DNA of 64,000 bases. Source: Rotaria macrura (taxonomy: Eukaryota > Rotifera > Eurotatoria > Philodinida > Philodinidae). The first letter of the stretch is position 1. Each line of letters begins with the position of its first letter. Shown here in pieces: positions 53,774-64,000 of the stretch. The translations under genes were made by a program, and so were the position numbers. The notes under the pieces are model-generated. The model was not told the DNA's origin. It worked only from the letters and a program-made list of their open reading frames with translations, and did no database searches. The stretch lies in NCBI GenBank assembly GCA_900239685.1, contig OENT01000453.1, forward strand, positions 50,910 through 114,909, in the 5' to 3' direction.

Positions 53774-54398
53774 CGAGGGAAGGTCACCAAGTGTTCAATC
53801 GCTTCTGCGTTGAAACTGTTCGCATTAGGTAGCTACCAGTGAGTTATGTATACGCTGAAAATATTTTGGGCGGATAATTTGTTGATACGAAAATAGGCCA
53901 TTTTAATAGTATCTTTTAAACATTGCCGTACCCCCCCCCCCTCCAGGGACATTTGAAAATTGATTTTTGCATTTAGACTTGAGATTTTATATAGTAATAT
54001 ACGTCAACGAGAATAGCGTTTTGTGAACGTTTTCGGTCATTGAATTCGTTTGTTTCATTAAATCTACTACTTCATTTGAAAGATGTACAAAGAAAATTTA
54101 ACAATACCTGTATACAGCGATAGGAATAGTAGAAAGATCTGAAACGTTCACAAAAAGCTGTTCTCCTTAGGGCGTCTTTCTATGAAAACTTTCAAGTCAA
54201 AATTCGAAAATCAATTTTTCTACTGTCCCTGACGGGACCCCAGGCACTTAATAAAACCAATACATTAGTAGTGGTCTATTTTCGTAGCAACAAATTATCC
54301 GCCCAAAATATTTTCAGTGTGTACATAACTCACTGGTAGCTACCTAATGTAAACAGTTTCAACGCAGAAACGATTGAGCACTTGATGACCTTCCCTCG
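53774..54398. mobile_element. MITE with long terminal inverted repeats and TTA duplication (PIF/Harbinger-like)
   Basis: The left end CGAGGGAAGGTCACCAAGTG is matched by the right end, which in reverse complement reads CGAGGGAAGGTCATCAAGTG. The arms stay similar for about 150 bases (through GTAGCTACCAGTGAGTTATG and ATTTTGGGCGGATAATTTG), then more weakly to about 230 bases. TTA flanks both sides (53771-53773 and 54399-54401), the three-base duplication typical of PIF/Harbinger elements. The interior has no transposase frame and includes a run of 11 C at 53931-53941. The family assignment rests on the duplication length only. Confidence 0.78.
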
Positions 54399-54401
54399 TT
54401 A

Positions 54402-55786
54402 ATTAGAGAAAATTTGCACCAATAACTCAATCAACTTGAGTCATCGCTCACTTTTCTTATCATATGCAAGTCAAGTTGACCAAATTATATTTATTTCTCT
54501 ATTACAGTAGAACTAAGTCAAACTTTTCATGTCCTATTGTTGAGAATATTTATTCGTCTTTTGTTGAGATATAAGATGAAATACCAATTATATCTCAATT
54601 AACTTTCTTCAAAGATCTTGATGAATATGTATACACGTACTTTGAACGCAATCGAATTCTACTTTTGTTTGCTTTCATCATCATGATCAATTACTCAGAT
54701 GAAGAGACCTTCAAAAGAAAGTAAAAAAATAGTGTGTGCGTGAGTGATGCACTCCGATGATAAGCTAAAGCAATCTTAAGTAGCTTTTTATAATCCTTCG
54801 AATCTCTTATGTTAGTACGTGTCAATTCCACATCAAGTTAAGTTCCTTATATATAAGCCAGTGTAACAAAGAAAAATCATATTTTTTGTGATAATCTAAT
54901 TTTAATAAGAGTTGAAAAATGGCGAAACTCTTGAGTGTAACATGACATACTCAAGTACGAAGATGAAGTATCATATTTTTCTTTTTCTATCTCAGACTTT
55001 CAAATTGTTTCGAAAAATCACATTGTATAGAATTTCTCAATTCCATGGAAATCGCCGTAAGAATTGATACCATACTTTTTCTTGTCATCGATCTTTTCTC
55101 ATTTGGCATTGTTTCATTGACGTTTGATTCCATGGGACTGCAAATCTTATGTAAGATTTCTAAGCTAATGATCTACTCGTGAGAAAAAGAGATATTATGT
55201 ATCATCATTCGATATACTGCTTTTCTCTCAATAGATTTATTTTTTTATCTCCGGTCTATGTATGAAACTCTCATTTACTTCGTACGGAAGCAAAATATAT
55301 ACATGTCCAATGAATTACAATAGAAAACATTGATGGAGATTTATATTCATAACGTCATTTGATATTCGAGTGGACTAGCCTTATCCCGATGAAAAAATAT
55401 TATTTTATACCTATTAGATATTTACTGGCTAAGATATACTTGCTACTAAAACCGAAGTTGAAAGCTCACAATAATCTGGGGTAAATATTCAAATCGATAT
55501 TAATTTTAAAATGAAATCAGAATCGAGTTTTATTCGTCTTTTATCTGTTAGTATGTTGTCGTTCCGGTGCTTATTTACCCAAGATCACTGTCAGATTTAA
55601 CTATTTATCAAGTTCGCAAACGCTTACGAACACCTCAACAGTAAAAATAGCTGAGATCAATCCATATGCACAGATAGGATTCGATAAACAGTATCGAGTA
55701 ATACTTAAAAGCATCCCTTGGATGAGCTTTACAAGACAAATAGAAAACTTAAGTCAAACTTTGTCTACAAACCATTCATGTAAGGT
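54402..55786. other. AT-rich spacer between inverted-repeat elements
   Basis: About 1.4 kb with no gene, RNA or repeat that I can support. Confidence 0.5.
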
Positions 55787-56996
55787 GCGGGAAATGCAAA
55801 ATTCGACTGGATGTTTTACTCTTTTGTTCATATATGATTTGATAGAGCTCGAAGAGCTGAACACGAATATATACTTCTCAGGTGGATGAATCCGATGTTG
55901 AATCCTATCTGCCGACACAATCTGATCGAATTCCTGGAAAATGAGAATACAGACGGCTGAGACGGAAAAAATCCATGTTATTATTTTGGGTACTAATTAG
56001 TACCTAGGGGACATTCATAGGAGGGGGTCAAAGTCTACGCCAGATTACCTCAAAATTCCACAGTAGAATCCGATAGGAATCTAGCACTAAGGCTCCGAGA
56101 GCCATTCCATTTTCCGGGATCCGATCGAATTACGTCCGTTTTATATAGATCCTAAAAAATCCTATGGGAATGAATCTGCTGAGATTTTTATTTCAATTCG
56201 ATTACTGTTGGACTGAAATAACGTTTAAAAACTAGAATTACTTAGAAAATAGCAAGTAGCAATTTTAAGTTGAATTTGCTTTTTCTAAAATAATTGTGAA
56301 ATTTCAATTTTAGTTTTTTCGGTAACTTTTTGAATATACTATATTCGGAATCAGTGTCAAAAACCGCATCGAATCATACGATTTTCGTTTTCCTTTATAA
56401 CTGACTTCTGTTGACAAAAATGATTCTGTACAACACGAAATTTCAATTTCTCCTTTAACTTTACCAAGACAGTTGGTAAAACTTGGATTTTCTGAGCAAA
56501 ACAATGAAGTTTGAAAAAGCTAAATATAGAATTTTATTGCTCGCGAGCTGAAGATTCTAGCAAGATATAATACTAGGCTCTATAGTTACTTGCAGAAAAC
56601 CAGATAGGCTTACAACAATGCTCGGTAATACATACTTCTAGTCTGATGGGCCTGCTTATATTCGATAGTATATTTTTAGCTTTATTAACTCTACACCTAA
56701 TAAAATAACATTTTTGTACTCCAGTTTTCATACTGATTCCAAATATAGTGTATTCAAAAATTTTGCGAAAAAAACTGAAATTAAAATTTGACGATAATCT
56801 TAGAAAAGGTAAATTCGATCTAAATATGCTATTTTCTGAGAAATTCTAGTTTTTAAAGGTTATTTCAGCCCCAAAAGTAATCGAATAGAAATAAAACTGT
56901 TTATAATTGTGATCAGCTCTTCAGGCTCTATCAAATCGGATATGAAGAAAGTAGAAAAAAATCCACTCGAATTTTGCATTTCGCGCACTTGAACTA
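55787..56996. mobile_element. Large, asymmetric inverted-repeat element
   Basis: The left block at 55787-55875 (GAAATGCAAAATTCGA, then TTTGATAGAGC and GAAGAGCTGA) is the reverse complement of about 56905-56996. A second left block at 56176-56360 (TTCAATTCGATTACTG, AAAACTAGAATTACTTAGAA, TTGAATATACTAT, GGAATCAGT) is the reverse complement of about 56730-56900. In the right arm the two blocks adjoin; in the left arm about 300 bases of more GC-rich sequence (about 55876-56175) separate them. The region is thus a degenerate fold-back element with a later insertion in one arm, or a deletion in the other. No coding capacity and no target duplication were recognised. The open frames at 56310-56504 and 56860-57048 lie in the arms and are chance. 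Confidence 0.65.
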
Positions 56997-58648
56997 GGTT
57001 GATCTCTAATAATATTGTTGGAATGCCAACGGATTTAAAGGAACCCAAGGGCCTGAAAGCATATTCAAGGATCTCTAAGGGATTCCGAGGGACTTCGAGG
57101 GACTGGAGTCTGCTGTTTCCCCCTTACTCAACATACACTCAAGTGTTTGTATCATGGATTATTCTCTAGATTCTCGAAACGGACACGACCTTTTTCGTTT
57201 TCTTAGAAAGATGAACAGTCGATTCTCCCATAGATTTCTACACATGTTTCGTTGAAATAATATTATTCATTTTTTCGAAATGAGAGGAAAAAAAAACTTC
57301 TATGAAGTTTGAATGAACCTTGTTGAGATCGATTCTATTATTTGTAGTTTACTAATCCGAATCTCATATCTCAGCGATTTCAGTGAATGTAAGCTGTTAG
57401 AAAAGCTATAGACTCGTAATCTATTCTAATGATGAAAAAACATCAAATGACGATTGAAGGGTGACTATGTAGATAAATCCGTTTTCGAATCAGACAGTGA
57501 AAAGTATTCTGATAAATTGATGATTTGAGTGATTTTTCAAACATGTTTAAATTTCGAGAACCAATTAATAATGAAGAAAATGTTAATTACACAGTTAAAC
57601 GAGTATATAGAATAATTCACGTAAAAGAAAAGTTCAAATTATTTTGAGAGTAAGATTTCTGTTGCTCATGTTATCTTTCATAATAGTATGTGTTACTTGG
57701 ATAAATGTCACAAAAAGTGAATACAATGAGTCATTGTATTGTTTTTTCATTAAAACGTATCCAAAATATGTATACAAGTTATACATCGTTGCTTTTTTCA
57801 TAACTTGAGTAATAATATCCTTGAAAATCTGTCATTATGAATCCTTGAGCTATTATTCTCACTCTTCCCTGTTTCTAACATCAAGTTGATACAGGGTTTG
57901 CTTTTTGTTTTGATGTTATTATTATTGTTTTGTTTTCTTTATATTGTACTGGTGGAAAATAGTTTTCAATCAATATCTTGTCTATCGTTGCTATATGATA
58001 CCATTAAGCAATGTTGTTTTTTCTGAATGAAACATTTATATATATACTGACAAGATCCCTTCAAACGATCAACAATATAAGAAACAAAATAAATGAAAAT
58101 CCATGCCATGTGTTTCTGATCGATTAGAACATATGAGACGAGTTGATGCACGAAATAAATATCAAATAAAAAATCAGTCCATAGATTTAACATATCTTCA
58201 GAAGTTTTTTTTCTTTATGAATTTTTTCAAAGAAACTACACTTCAATGTTTCATGTGAATGTGAAAAACAGAAATAATAGTGAAAATCATATCTGCGATT
58301 TCATTTAGCCAGAGCGTACAATTCAAATGTATCTGCATACATTTCGACATGATGCTTACATTAAAGCCCCGTACAAGATATTCTTCGCCGTATTTAGTTC
58401 TTTGGTTATTCTACGCTTCTAATTCGTGACGAAAGAGACAAGCATGTTCTTTCAAATTCAAAAATACAAACTACACTGTCTTTTAGGCAAATTGTTGCAT
58501 TGAAGATTGTAATTCGAACTTTTAATACAAAATAACGATTCTGTAGAAATTTTCATGAAAACATTTTCTTATGCAGAACAGTGTCTTTGATCACTAGATT
58601 TCCGATATTTCCGTCTAGTTTTCAGGATCGACATTTGGGAATTAACTT
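56997..58648. other. AT-rich spacer, no gene seen
   Basis: Begins with a short GC-richer segment with repeated GGGATTCCGAGGGACTTCGA-like steps (about 57050-57120) and is otherwise AT-rich. It contains the 3' flank of the Thr-rich gene. Confidence 0.5.
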
Positions 58649-59407
58649 TCATCCCTTTGCTACAGTGGTTGTAGTTGTAGTCTTTGTTGTAGTTGTTGTT
58701 CCTGTTGTTGTTGTAGTCTTTGTTGTAGTTGTTGTTCCTGTTGTTGTTGTAGTCTTTGTTGTAGTTGTTGTTCCTGTTGTTGTTGTAGTCTTTGTTGTAG
58801 TTGTTGTTCGTGTTGTTGTTGTAGTCTTTGTTGTAGTTGTTGTTCCTGTTGTTGTAGATGTTGTTGTTCCTGTTGTTGTAGATGTTGTTGTCCCTGTTGT
58901 TCCTGTTGTTGTAGATGTTGTTGTACCTGTTGTTCCTGTTGTTGTAGTTGTTGTTGTTCCTGTTCCAGTTGTTGTTGTAGTCGCTGTTGTTGTATTCGTT
59001 ATTGCTGTAGTCGCTGTTGTTGTATTCGTTATTACTGTGGTCGCTGTTGTTGTATTCGTTATTGCTGTAGTCGCTGTTGTTGTATTCGTTATTGCTGTAG
59101 TCGCTGTTGTTGTATTCATTATTGTTGTAGCTGCTGTTGCTGTTGTAGTTGTCTTATTTCCAGCTGCTGTAGTTTGATTTGTTATCGCTCCGACTGCTTT
59201 CGTAGTTGTAGTCAAAGAAGCGGCAGGTGTAAAAACGGCAATCAAATTTTGACTATCATTGTTTAATCCTATACCCAATCCTAAGCCTAGTCCTAACCCT
59301 GCAACGACTACGCATGCGCCTACCACAACACTTATCACTAGTGGCAGTGGTTGGCAAGGTTTCCAACCAGTTTCCAAGCCAGGTCTATATCCTATGTTAT
59401 CGTACAT
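58649..59407 (-). CDS. Thr-rich tandem-repeat single-pass membrane protein (252 aa)
   Basis: An open frame from ATG at 59407 to the stop at 58649. The first 20 residues are polar (MYDNIGYRPGLETGWKPCQP), then comes a hydrophobic, Gly-rich membrane segment (LPLVISVVVGACVVVAGLGL and onward, about 21-48). The remainder is almost entirely Thr with Ala, Asn, Gly and Lys: a block of about five ten-residue repeats of the type TTTATTAITN, then four twelve-residue repeats of the type GTTTTTKTTTTT, then shorter GTT/STT units. With no N-terminal signal sequence it should be type II or signal-anchored, with a mucin-like, probably O-glycosylated outside. No folded domain follows, so it may be a stalk or coat protein, or the 5' part of a gene with further exons to the left. 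The plus-strand frame over the same repeats (poly-Val) is an artefact. Confidence 0.6.
   Translation of the reverse strand: MYDNIGYRPGLETGWKPCQPLPLVISVVVGACVVVAGLGLGLGLGIGLNNDSQNLIAVFTPAASLTTTTKAVGAITNQTTAAGNKTTTTATAATTIMNTTTATTAITNTTTATTAITNTTTATTVITNTTTATTAITNTTTATTTTTGTGTTTTTTTGTTGTTTSTTTGTTGTTTSTTTGTTTSTTTGTTTTTKTTTTTRTTTTTKTTTTTGTTTTTKTTTTTGTTTTTKTTTTTGTTTTTKTTTTTTVAKG
58660..59155. repeat. Minisatellite of 36-base and 30-base TTG-rich units
   Basis: On the plus strand, units built from GTAGTCTTTGTTGTAGTTG and GTTCCTGTTGTT recur every 36 bases at about 58675-58860. Units containing GTCGCTGTTGTTGTATTCG recur every 30 bases, with two 30-base spacings visible, at about 58975-59120. They encode the Thr repeats of the minus-strand protein and will vary in copy number. 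Confidence 0.85.
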
Positions 59408-61272
59408 TGACTTCAGATAACTGCCGGCAGGTTGCTTTCGACTATGAGTATTGTATTATTAGCTTCTACTCGATTGCTTACTCTTGGTTTCGTCTAACGA
59501 TCCTTTTTTCGCATTATGAAAAGCCGAGAAAATGTTTCGTTGCACACGTGTTCGACTAATAATACCCCATACATCCAGAACGATACAATTTATCTCTCTT
59601 GTGCTCTCATATTACTCATATAAAAAAACGTTTTCGATCATCAACACACCCTATTTCAATCAACTATGTACATAATTGTGCTACTTCTTGGTGAGTCTTC
59701 TTGGCCAAACACTTTTGTCTTTATTGAAGTTTTCCAAGAAAATAACAAACAATGAAATACAAATAAAAGAGCAGTTCTTTACTTCTTTCAAAACAATTTT
59801 CCTATTATTGTATGTGGGAAGTGAAACGGATAGTCAATTTTTGGTTTAGAAGCGTATTTGTTAATGAGACTGTAGTTCATTACATATGTGATTGAGTGAT
59901 ATGTTTCCAAATAAGAGATCTGTGAATTTGATTTATTAGCTAGATAAATTCATCGATGATGTGTGTAAGATTGGACAGATAAGAAGTTGCACTGGAAATT
60001 CGTGGAATCGACGATGGTTAAAAAGATAGGTTACATGATTGAAAAAATTAGGTTTTGGCTACTTTCTCAATGTGGTGTCTTTTTATTTCGATGATTAGCT
60101 CATATTATCTTCAGAAACTTGTACAAATAAGTTTCTTGCTTTGAAATCATGAATAACATCTCTTGGTGATTTTTATATGGATCCTTCATTAAGACTTACT
60201 GTGATATGTAGCTGTCAACATTCGACTCGAATTCAATTATCAATTTTAGTTAGAACAATGTATTCAGTAATATTTCATTTATACTATTATCGAGTACGAT
60301 TCCTTTACAACGATTTTTTATTGTTGCCTGTTTCATCACTACAATCAAACTTTATGTATCAATCCATATATATATACATCGTTACTTCAATTTGAAGTAT
60401 CTCATGTTTAAAATGTCATTTTCAATATTACTCTAAAAAAAAAGAACTACCCTTCTACAGTCTATTGTGTATACTATTGAGCTTTTCGCTTCCCATAACA
60501 CCAATTTACGTGTGACGGTGGTCATATATGCAGTAAAATACTTTTTTTTCTTCAAAACTACAACGATACATGCTTTCATTTTATCGGTGATACGTGTCGG
60601 ACGATCGTTTTCCGAGCAGAACACATGAAACCATCATGATTTCACGCGATGAGATTGATGAATGAGAATATTTCGATCCAAGCCGTATGAAAACTCGTGA
60701 TCGAAAGTTATGGACAGACATTGTTGATTAGTTTCTACTTCATTCTTTTTTTGAATAATGAATGATTCTGTATACCAAAGACATGATTCAGTTAGGTACG
60801 ACTGATGAGTGGCTAAGAAGATCAGATCAAATAGAATAAAATCATCTTATGTCTTAATTCTCCGTGGGTTATCAATGATGATGTGACACTAATGTTACTT
60901 TCGATATTCATTCATTGAAAAAGATATTTACTACTGTATTTTGGATAAGTCTTCATGAATTTCAATACAAAGCTTCATAGACTCGATACAGTTTTGAAAA
61001 GTCCTCAAGTATTCGTGATCAATATTTGACTTGAATTAGTTATTTATCACCTTGTTTAAACTTTTAACAGTGGGATACGTGAGAGAATCCGTTTTAGACA
61101 AGTGAAAAACTAAAGATTAAACCAATTGAAGCTAGGCATGTTCAATGGATGGACTCCAGTTTAGATACTTTCTTTAGAAGAAAACTTTAAAAAGTCGGGA
61201 GCAGTCTTTTCCATATGTGATTTTGAAATTTTCTCATGTAAATTAATAAAAATTCTTTGTGATAAGTGTCTT
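59408..61272. other. AT-rich spacer, no gene seen
   Basis: Includes the presumed promoter of the Thr-rich gene just right of 59407. No supported reading frame; the frames at 60177-60395 and 60433-60624 carry no motifs. Confidence 0.5.
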
Positions 61273-61636
61273 CCAAGCAGACAATCTTTTGAAAAAACAC
61301 GTTTAAACATTCAATCGGGAACGCCAACTGTGAGTCATTAACGCTCATTAACGAAACGCAAGAAACGCGTTTTTTACGAAGAACTTTCACTTTCGGAGCG
61401 TGGAAACGGATAACAACTCTAGCCCTAAGCGTTAAAACGCACAATTGTTCGACAACTTAAAAGCCAATGCGTTTAAACCACTAGAGTTAGAGTTGTTATC
61501 CGTTTTCACGCTCCGAAAGTGAAAGTTCTTCGTAAAAAATGCGTTTCTTGCGTTTTGTTAATGAGCGTTAGTGACTCACAATCGGTGTTCCCGATTGAGC
61601 GTTTAAACACGTTTTTCCAAAAGTTTGTCTGCCTAG
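61273..61636. mobile_element. Near-perfect fold-back (palindromic) element
   Basis: Two arms of about 165 bases, highly similar in inverted orientation, enclose a spacer of about 40 bases. The left end CCAAGCAGACAATCTTTTGA corresponds to the right end read in reverse as CTAGGCAGACAAACTTTTGG. Further in, TACGAAGAACTTTCACTTTC and GGAGCG-GAAACGGATAACAACTC are shared almost identically. The arms carry many GCGTTT/AAACGC steps. The element is GC-richer than its surroundings and has no coding capacity. It would form a long hairpin as single strand or RNA. The target duplication is unclear. Confidence 0.8.
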
Positions 61637-63828
61637 ACTGTTAGGCGTTATTAATAAAACGTATCGTTATAAATGGATCAGTATGTACTACATCTTTAAG
61701 ATCAGTTTATCTTATGCTGAATATTTGTATTTGTTAGACGAAAGCTTGTAGGATCAACAAACAATGAACATTGCTCAGTTATAAATTGAATAATCCAATC
61801 AGTAAATATGTGATACAATATATGACTCGTTAATCTTAAGCAATGACATATGTATTATCAACTCATGCAGTAATTAAACTTAATAACTATCGAGAGTTAA
61901 TAGTTGAGAATATATTCAACATTTTGTCATCTGAAAATTCAGATGGGTGAAAAATAGGTTAGGACTTTGCCTGCCTTAACAAAGATTAGCAAAACTTCCT
62001 ATTGGTGATATTATACATAACAAATGCCGCTATCAGGCTAAATCCGTACGATGAACATAAACGAACGAAAATAAAATTTTCGACATCAAGTACTCAAATT
62101 TTCTGACACATCGATATCTTCTTTTCCTTGTCTGATTTCTGAGAAAAAGAATATTGCCTGAGATAAATAGTGAAATTAACTACAGTAGGACCCGAAATCA
62201 CTTATCAATGACACTGTCCAAAAATTTGATTTTGAACTCTTAATATAATGGGTTTTGTCATGAAAAATCATGATCTCGACAAGATCTTTTATCAGATAAA
62301 ACCATGATAAATATTTATATGAAATAGAGCTTCGGTTTGACGAATGCTCTCAGAACTTTTTCTATTTTGCATACGTATGTTGACGTTCACATATCTCCTT
62401 TTAGAAATACTATGCAGAATTGGAACAAATAAGATGTTTTCAAGTTCAATGCTTGCTAAAAATCTTGTGAAAATTCAATCAATATTGTCTTAAGTACGAT
62501 AGATGACAGTCAGTTAAGTCTCCTGGAATGAAATCATGCTTGATGAAAGTATATATATGTTTAACCCAAATAATATCTTCAACTTATTATGACTGAAAAC
62601 TTGAAAAAAAAAGTATTTCGAAGAGAATCTAGAAACGAATAATGATCGACTCTTTGCTTTCTACCAAGTCGACTTTCAGATCATCACAAAAAGAAATGAA
62701 ATAGAAACTCATTGAGACGAGTCTCTGAGCAGACCGGAACAAAAATAATCTCGAATGAACAGGTGATGTGATGTTTCATAGTTTAATTTTGCAATCATGC
62801 AACAATGGAATACATTTTATGAAGTATAAATATGATCTATTGGCATAGATCTTGCTCAAATGAAACGAGTTGGGCTTATGCATGACAGTCAAGAATAGTT
62901 GAACTGGAAAGTGGTAGAATATTTATTCAAATAAAACGCAGTTTGTTAACAATAGTTATGTGACGTTGATTTTTATGTGCTTTTCTTCTCCTTGTCTTCT
63001 CAATATATTCTCTTCGTAACTTCTTCTGTTGACTCCTGGTTCTTTTGTTTTCATATCATTTTATTGATCACACTTGGAATACTAATAATTAAATTATCAA
63101 TGTCTTGATTTACTTAAATCACTCGTAATCATGCAATTGAAGTAGTCGGAATCATCTTCGGTATCCATCGACAGCATCTTCTAGTGTCACAATACCAAAG
63201 TGCAAGAAACAGGAATCTATTAATGGTGTTTCTCAATAGAAAAAGAGGTTTGAGACGAGTTATATGTCAAAATAATTTTTAATGATGAAACTAACTGATT
63301 AATATGATTTGACTTTGACAATCGACTTACACTGACAGCATTCCCAGAAACGTAACATATCACTGTCATTAATTGTGTATGTGGAAAGTCATACAGACTA
63401 TGGCTCGAACTTGAATACTTACATCATAGGTTTCTATCGTCTAGATACAAACATATACCATTTATTTAATCTTTTTGTTTCAATCTAGAGTTATGTAAAA
63501 TGTCCTCTATCAAGTTTAATTTTCAAAAACGTCTACGCTTTACATTCGTGATTCTAAATATTAATGATTATTATAATTAAAAGGAACAAAAGAAAGGCTT
63601 AGTTTTTATGCAAAAAAATCCATCATAAAATTTACCGACACGAATGCTCTTCTGACAAATGTGACTATTAAGAGAAGTAGATGCTAGTTGCAATATCGGT
63701 TGATACAAAACAATATCTGCAAAAGCAAAAAAAAGTAAATCTTCGTAATTCACTTGTCAGCTCCATATCTGTACGATGCTTATTTTGTTTTTTTAGAAGT
63801 AGTTCTTAGTGTAGACGACAATTTTTAT
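61637..63828. other. AT-rich spacer, no gene seen
   Basis: About 2.2 kb without a supported gene, RNA or repeat. Confidence 0.5.
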
Positions 63829-63907
63829 TCATGGTGTTATTATATTTGCTGTTAGTGATGTCGTAGTAATTGTTGTTGACCTTGTAGTAGAGTCTGAAGA
63901 CCTAATT
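63829..63907 (-). CDS. Possible terminal exon of a second Thr-rich gene running off the window
   Basis: On the minus strand, a long T-run ending CCGGCAG (63908 upward) makes a good splice acceptor. It is followed by an open stretch reading IRSSDSTTRSTTITTTSLT and ending in TGA at 63829-63831, 26 codons after the acceptor. The Thr-rich composition recalls the gene at 58649-59407. The upstream exons would lie beyond 64000, so neither frame nor identity can be confirmed; it may be chance. Confidence 0.25.
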
Positions 63908-64000
63908 CTGCCGGAAAAAAAAACATGTTCAGAAAAATGTCAATAACTCACGTTCTGAATGACATACAGATGTGAATTTTATTTTCCGGAATAGAGCAAA

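Noticed and set aside
58581..59177. 198-codon plus-strand frame rich in Val
   Set aside because: It is the antisense reading of the TTG-rich minisatellite; the minus strand has a sensible ATG, membrane anchor and Thr repeats.
61187..61444. 85-codon minus-strand frame
   Set aside because: Falls within one arm of the palindromic element and has no protein similarity.
1..64000. Search for a novel multi-gene defence or biosynthetic system
   Set aside because: The genes are unrelated conserved animal genes with introns, on both strands; no clustering by function, CRISPR-like array or operon structure is visible.

Overview
The window looks like nuclear DNA of a small, AT-rich invertebrate genome. 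The protein genes are metazoan (a Barx homeobox gene, an Asx-family PHD protein, MAP3K19, the large cap-binding subunit, a PTB-domain protein and an LRR receptor). They are split by GT-AG introns, many only about 50-70 bases long. Low GC, short introns, a Pif1-type helicase relic and a Thr-rich single-pass membrane protein would all fit a bdelloid rotifer; this is an inference, and no single sequence proves it.

Layout. At 1-346 lies the frameshifted 3' end of a Pif1/Helitron-type helicase. At 1868-8341 (+) is a 16-exon MAP3K19/YSK4-like kinase. At 9384-10304 (-) is an unrecognised intronless basic protein. At 12183-13454 (+) is a five-exon Barx homeobox gene. At 17919-24258 (-) is an Asx-like gene with its C-terminal PHD finger; its 5' end is not resolved. 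At 25029-30982 (+) is the nuclear cap-binding subunit gene NCBP1, in four exons, with a TTAA-flanked miniature transposon in intron 1. At 35543-39181 (-) is a five-exon gene with an ANKS1-like PTB domain. At 44335-47800 (-) is a four-exon LRR transmembrane receptor. At 58649-59407 (-) is a Thr-repeat membrane protein. A possible last exon of another Thr-rich gene sits at the right edge.

The stretches 13.5-17.9, 31-35.5, 39.2-44.3, 47.8-58.6 and 59.4-64 kb are gene-poor. They hold AT-rich spacer, microsatellites and several inverted-repeat elements: 13860-14161, 53774-54398 (TTA duplication), 55787-56996 and 61273-61636. The clearest non-autonomous element is the piggyBac-like one in the NCBP1 intron (27406-28246).

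The genes do not form a pathway or operon; they are ordinary neighbours on a chromosome. The Asx-like gene and NCBP1 face away from each other and may share an intergenic promoter region. I found no convincing new multi-gene system. The points most worth a second look are the apparently shortened Asx-like protein, the ankyrin-free PTB protein, the expanded NCBP1 and the family of fold-back elements. All exon models were built by hand from splice sites and reading phase; each is phase-consistent throughout, but none has transcript support.
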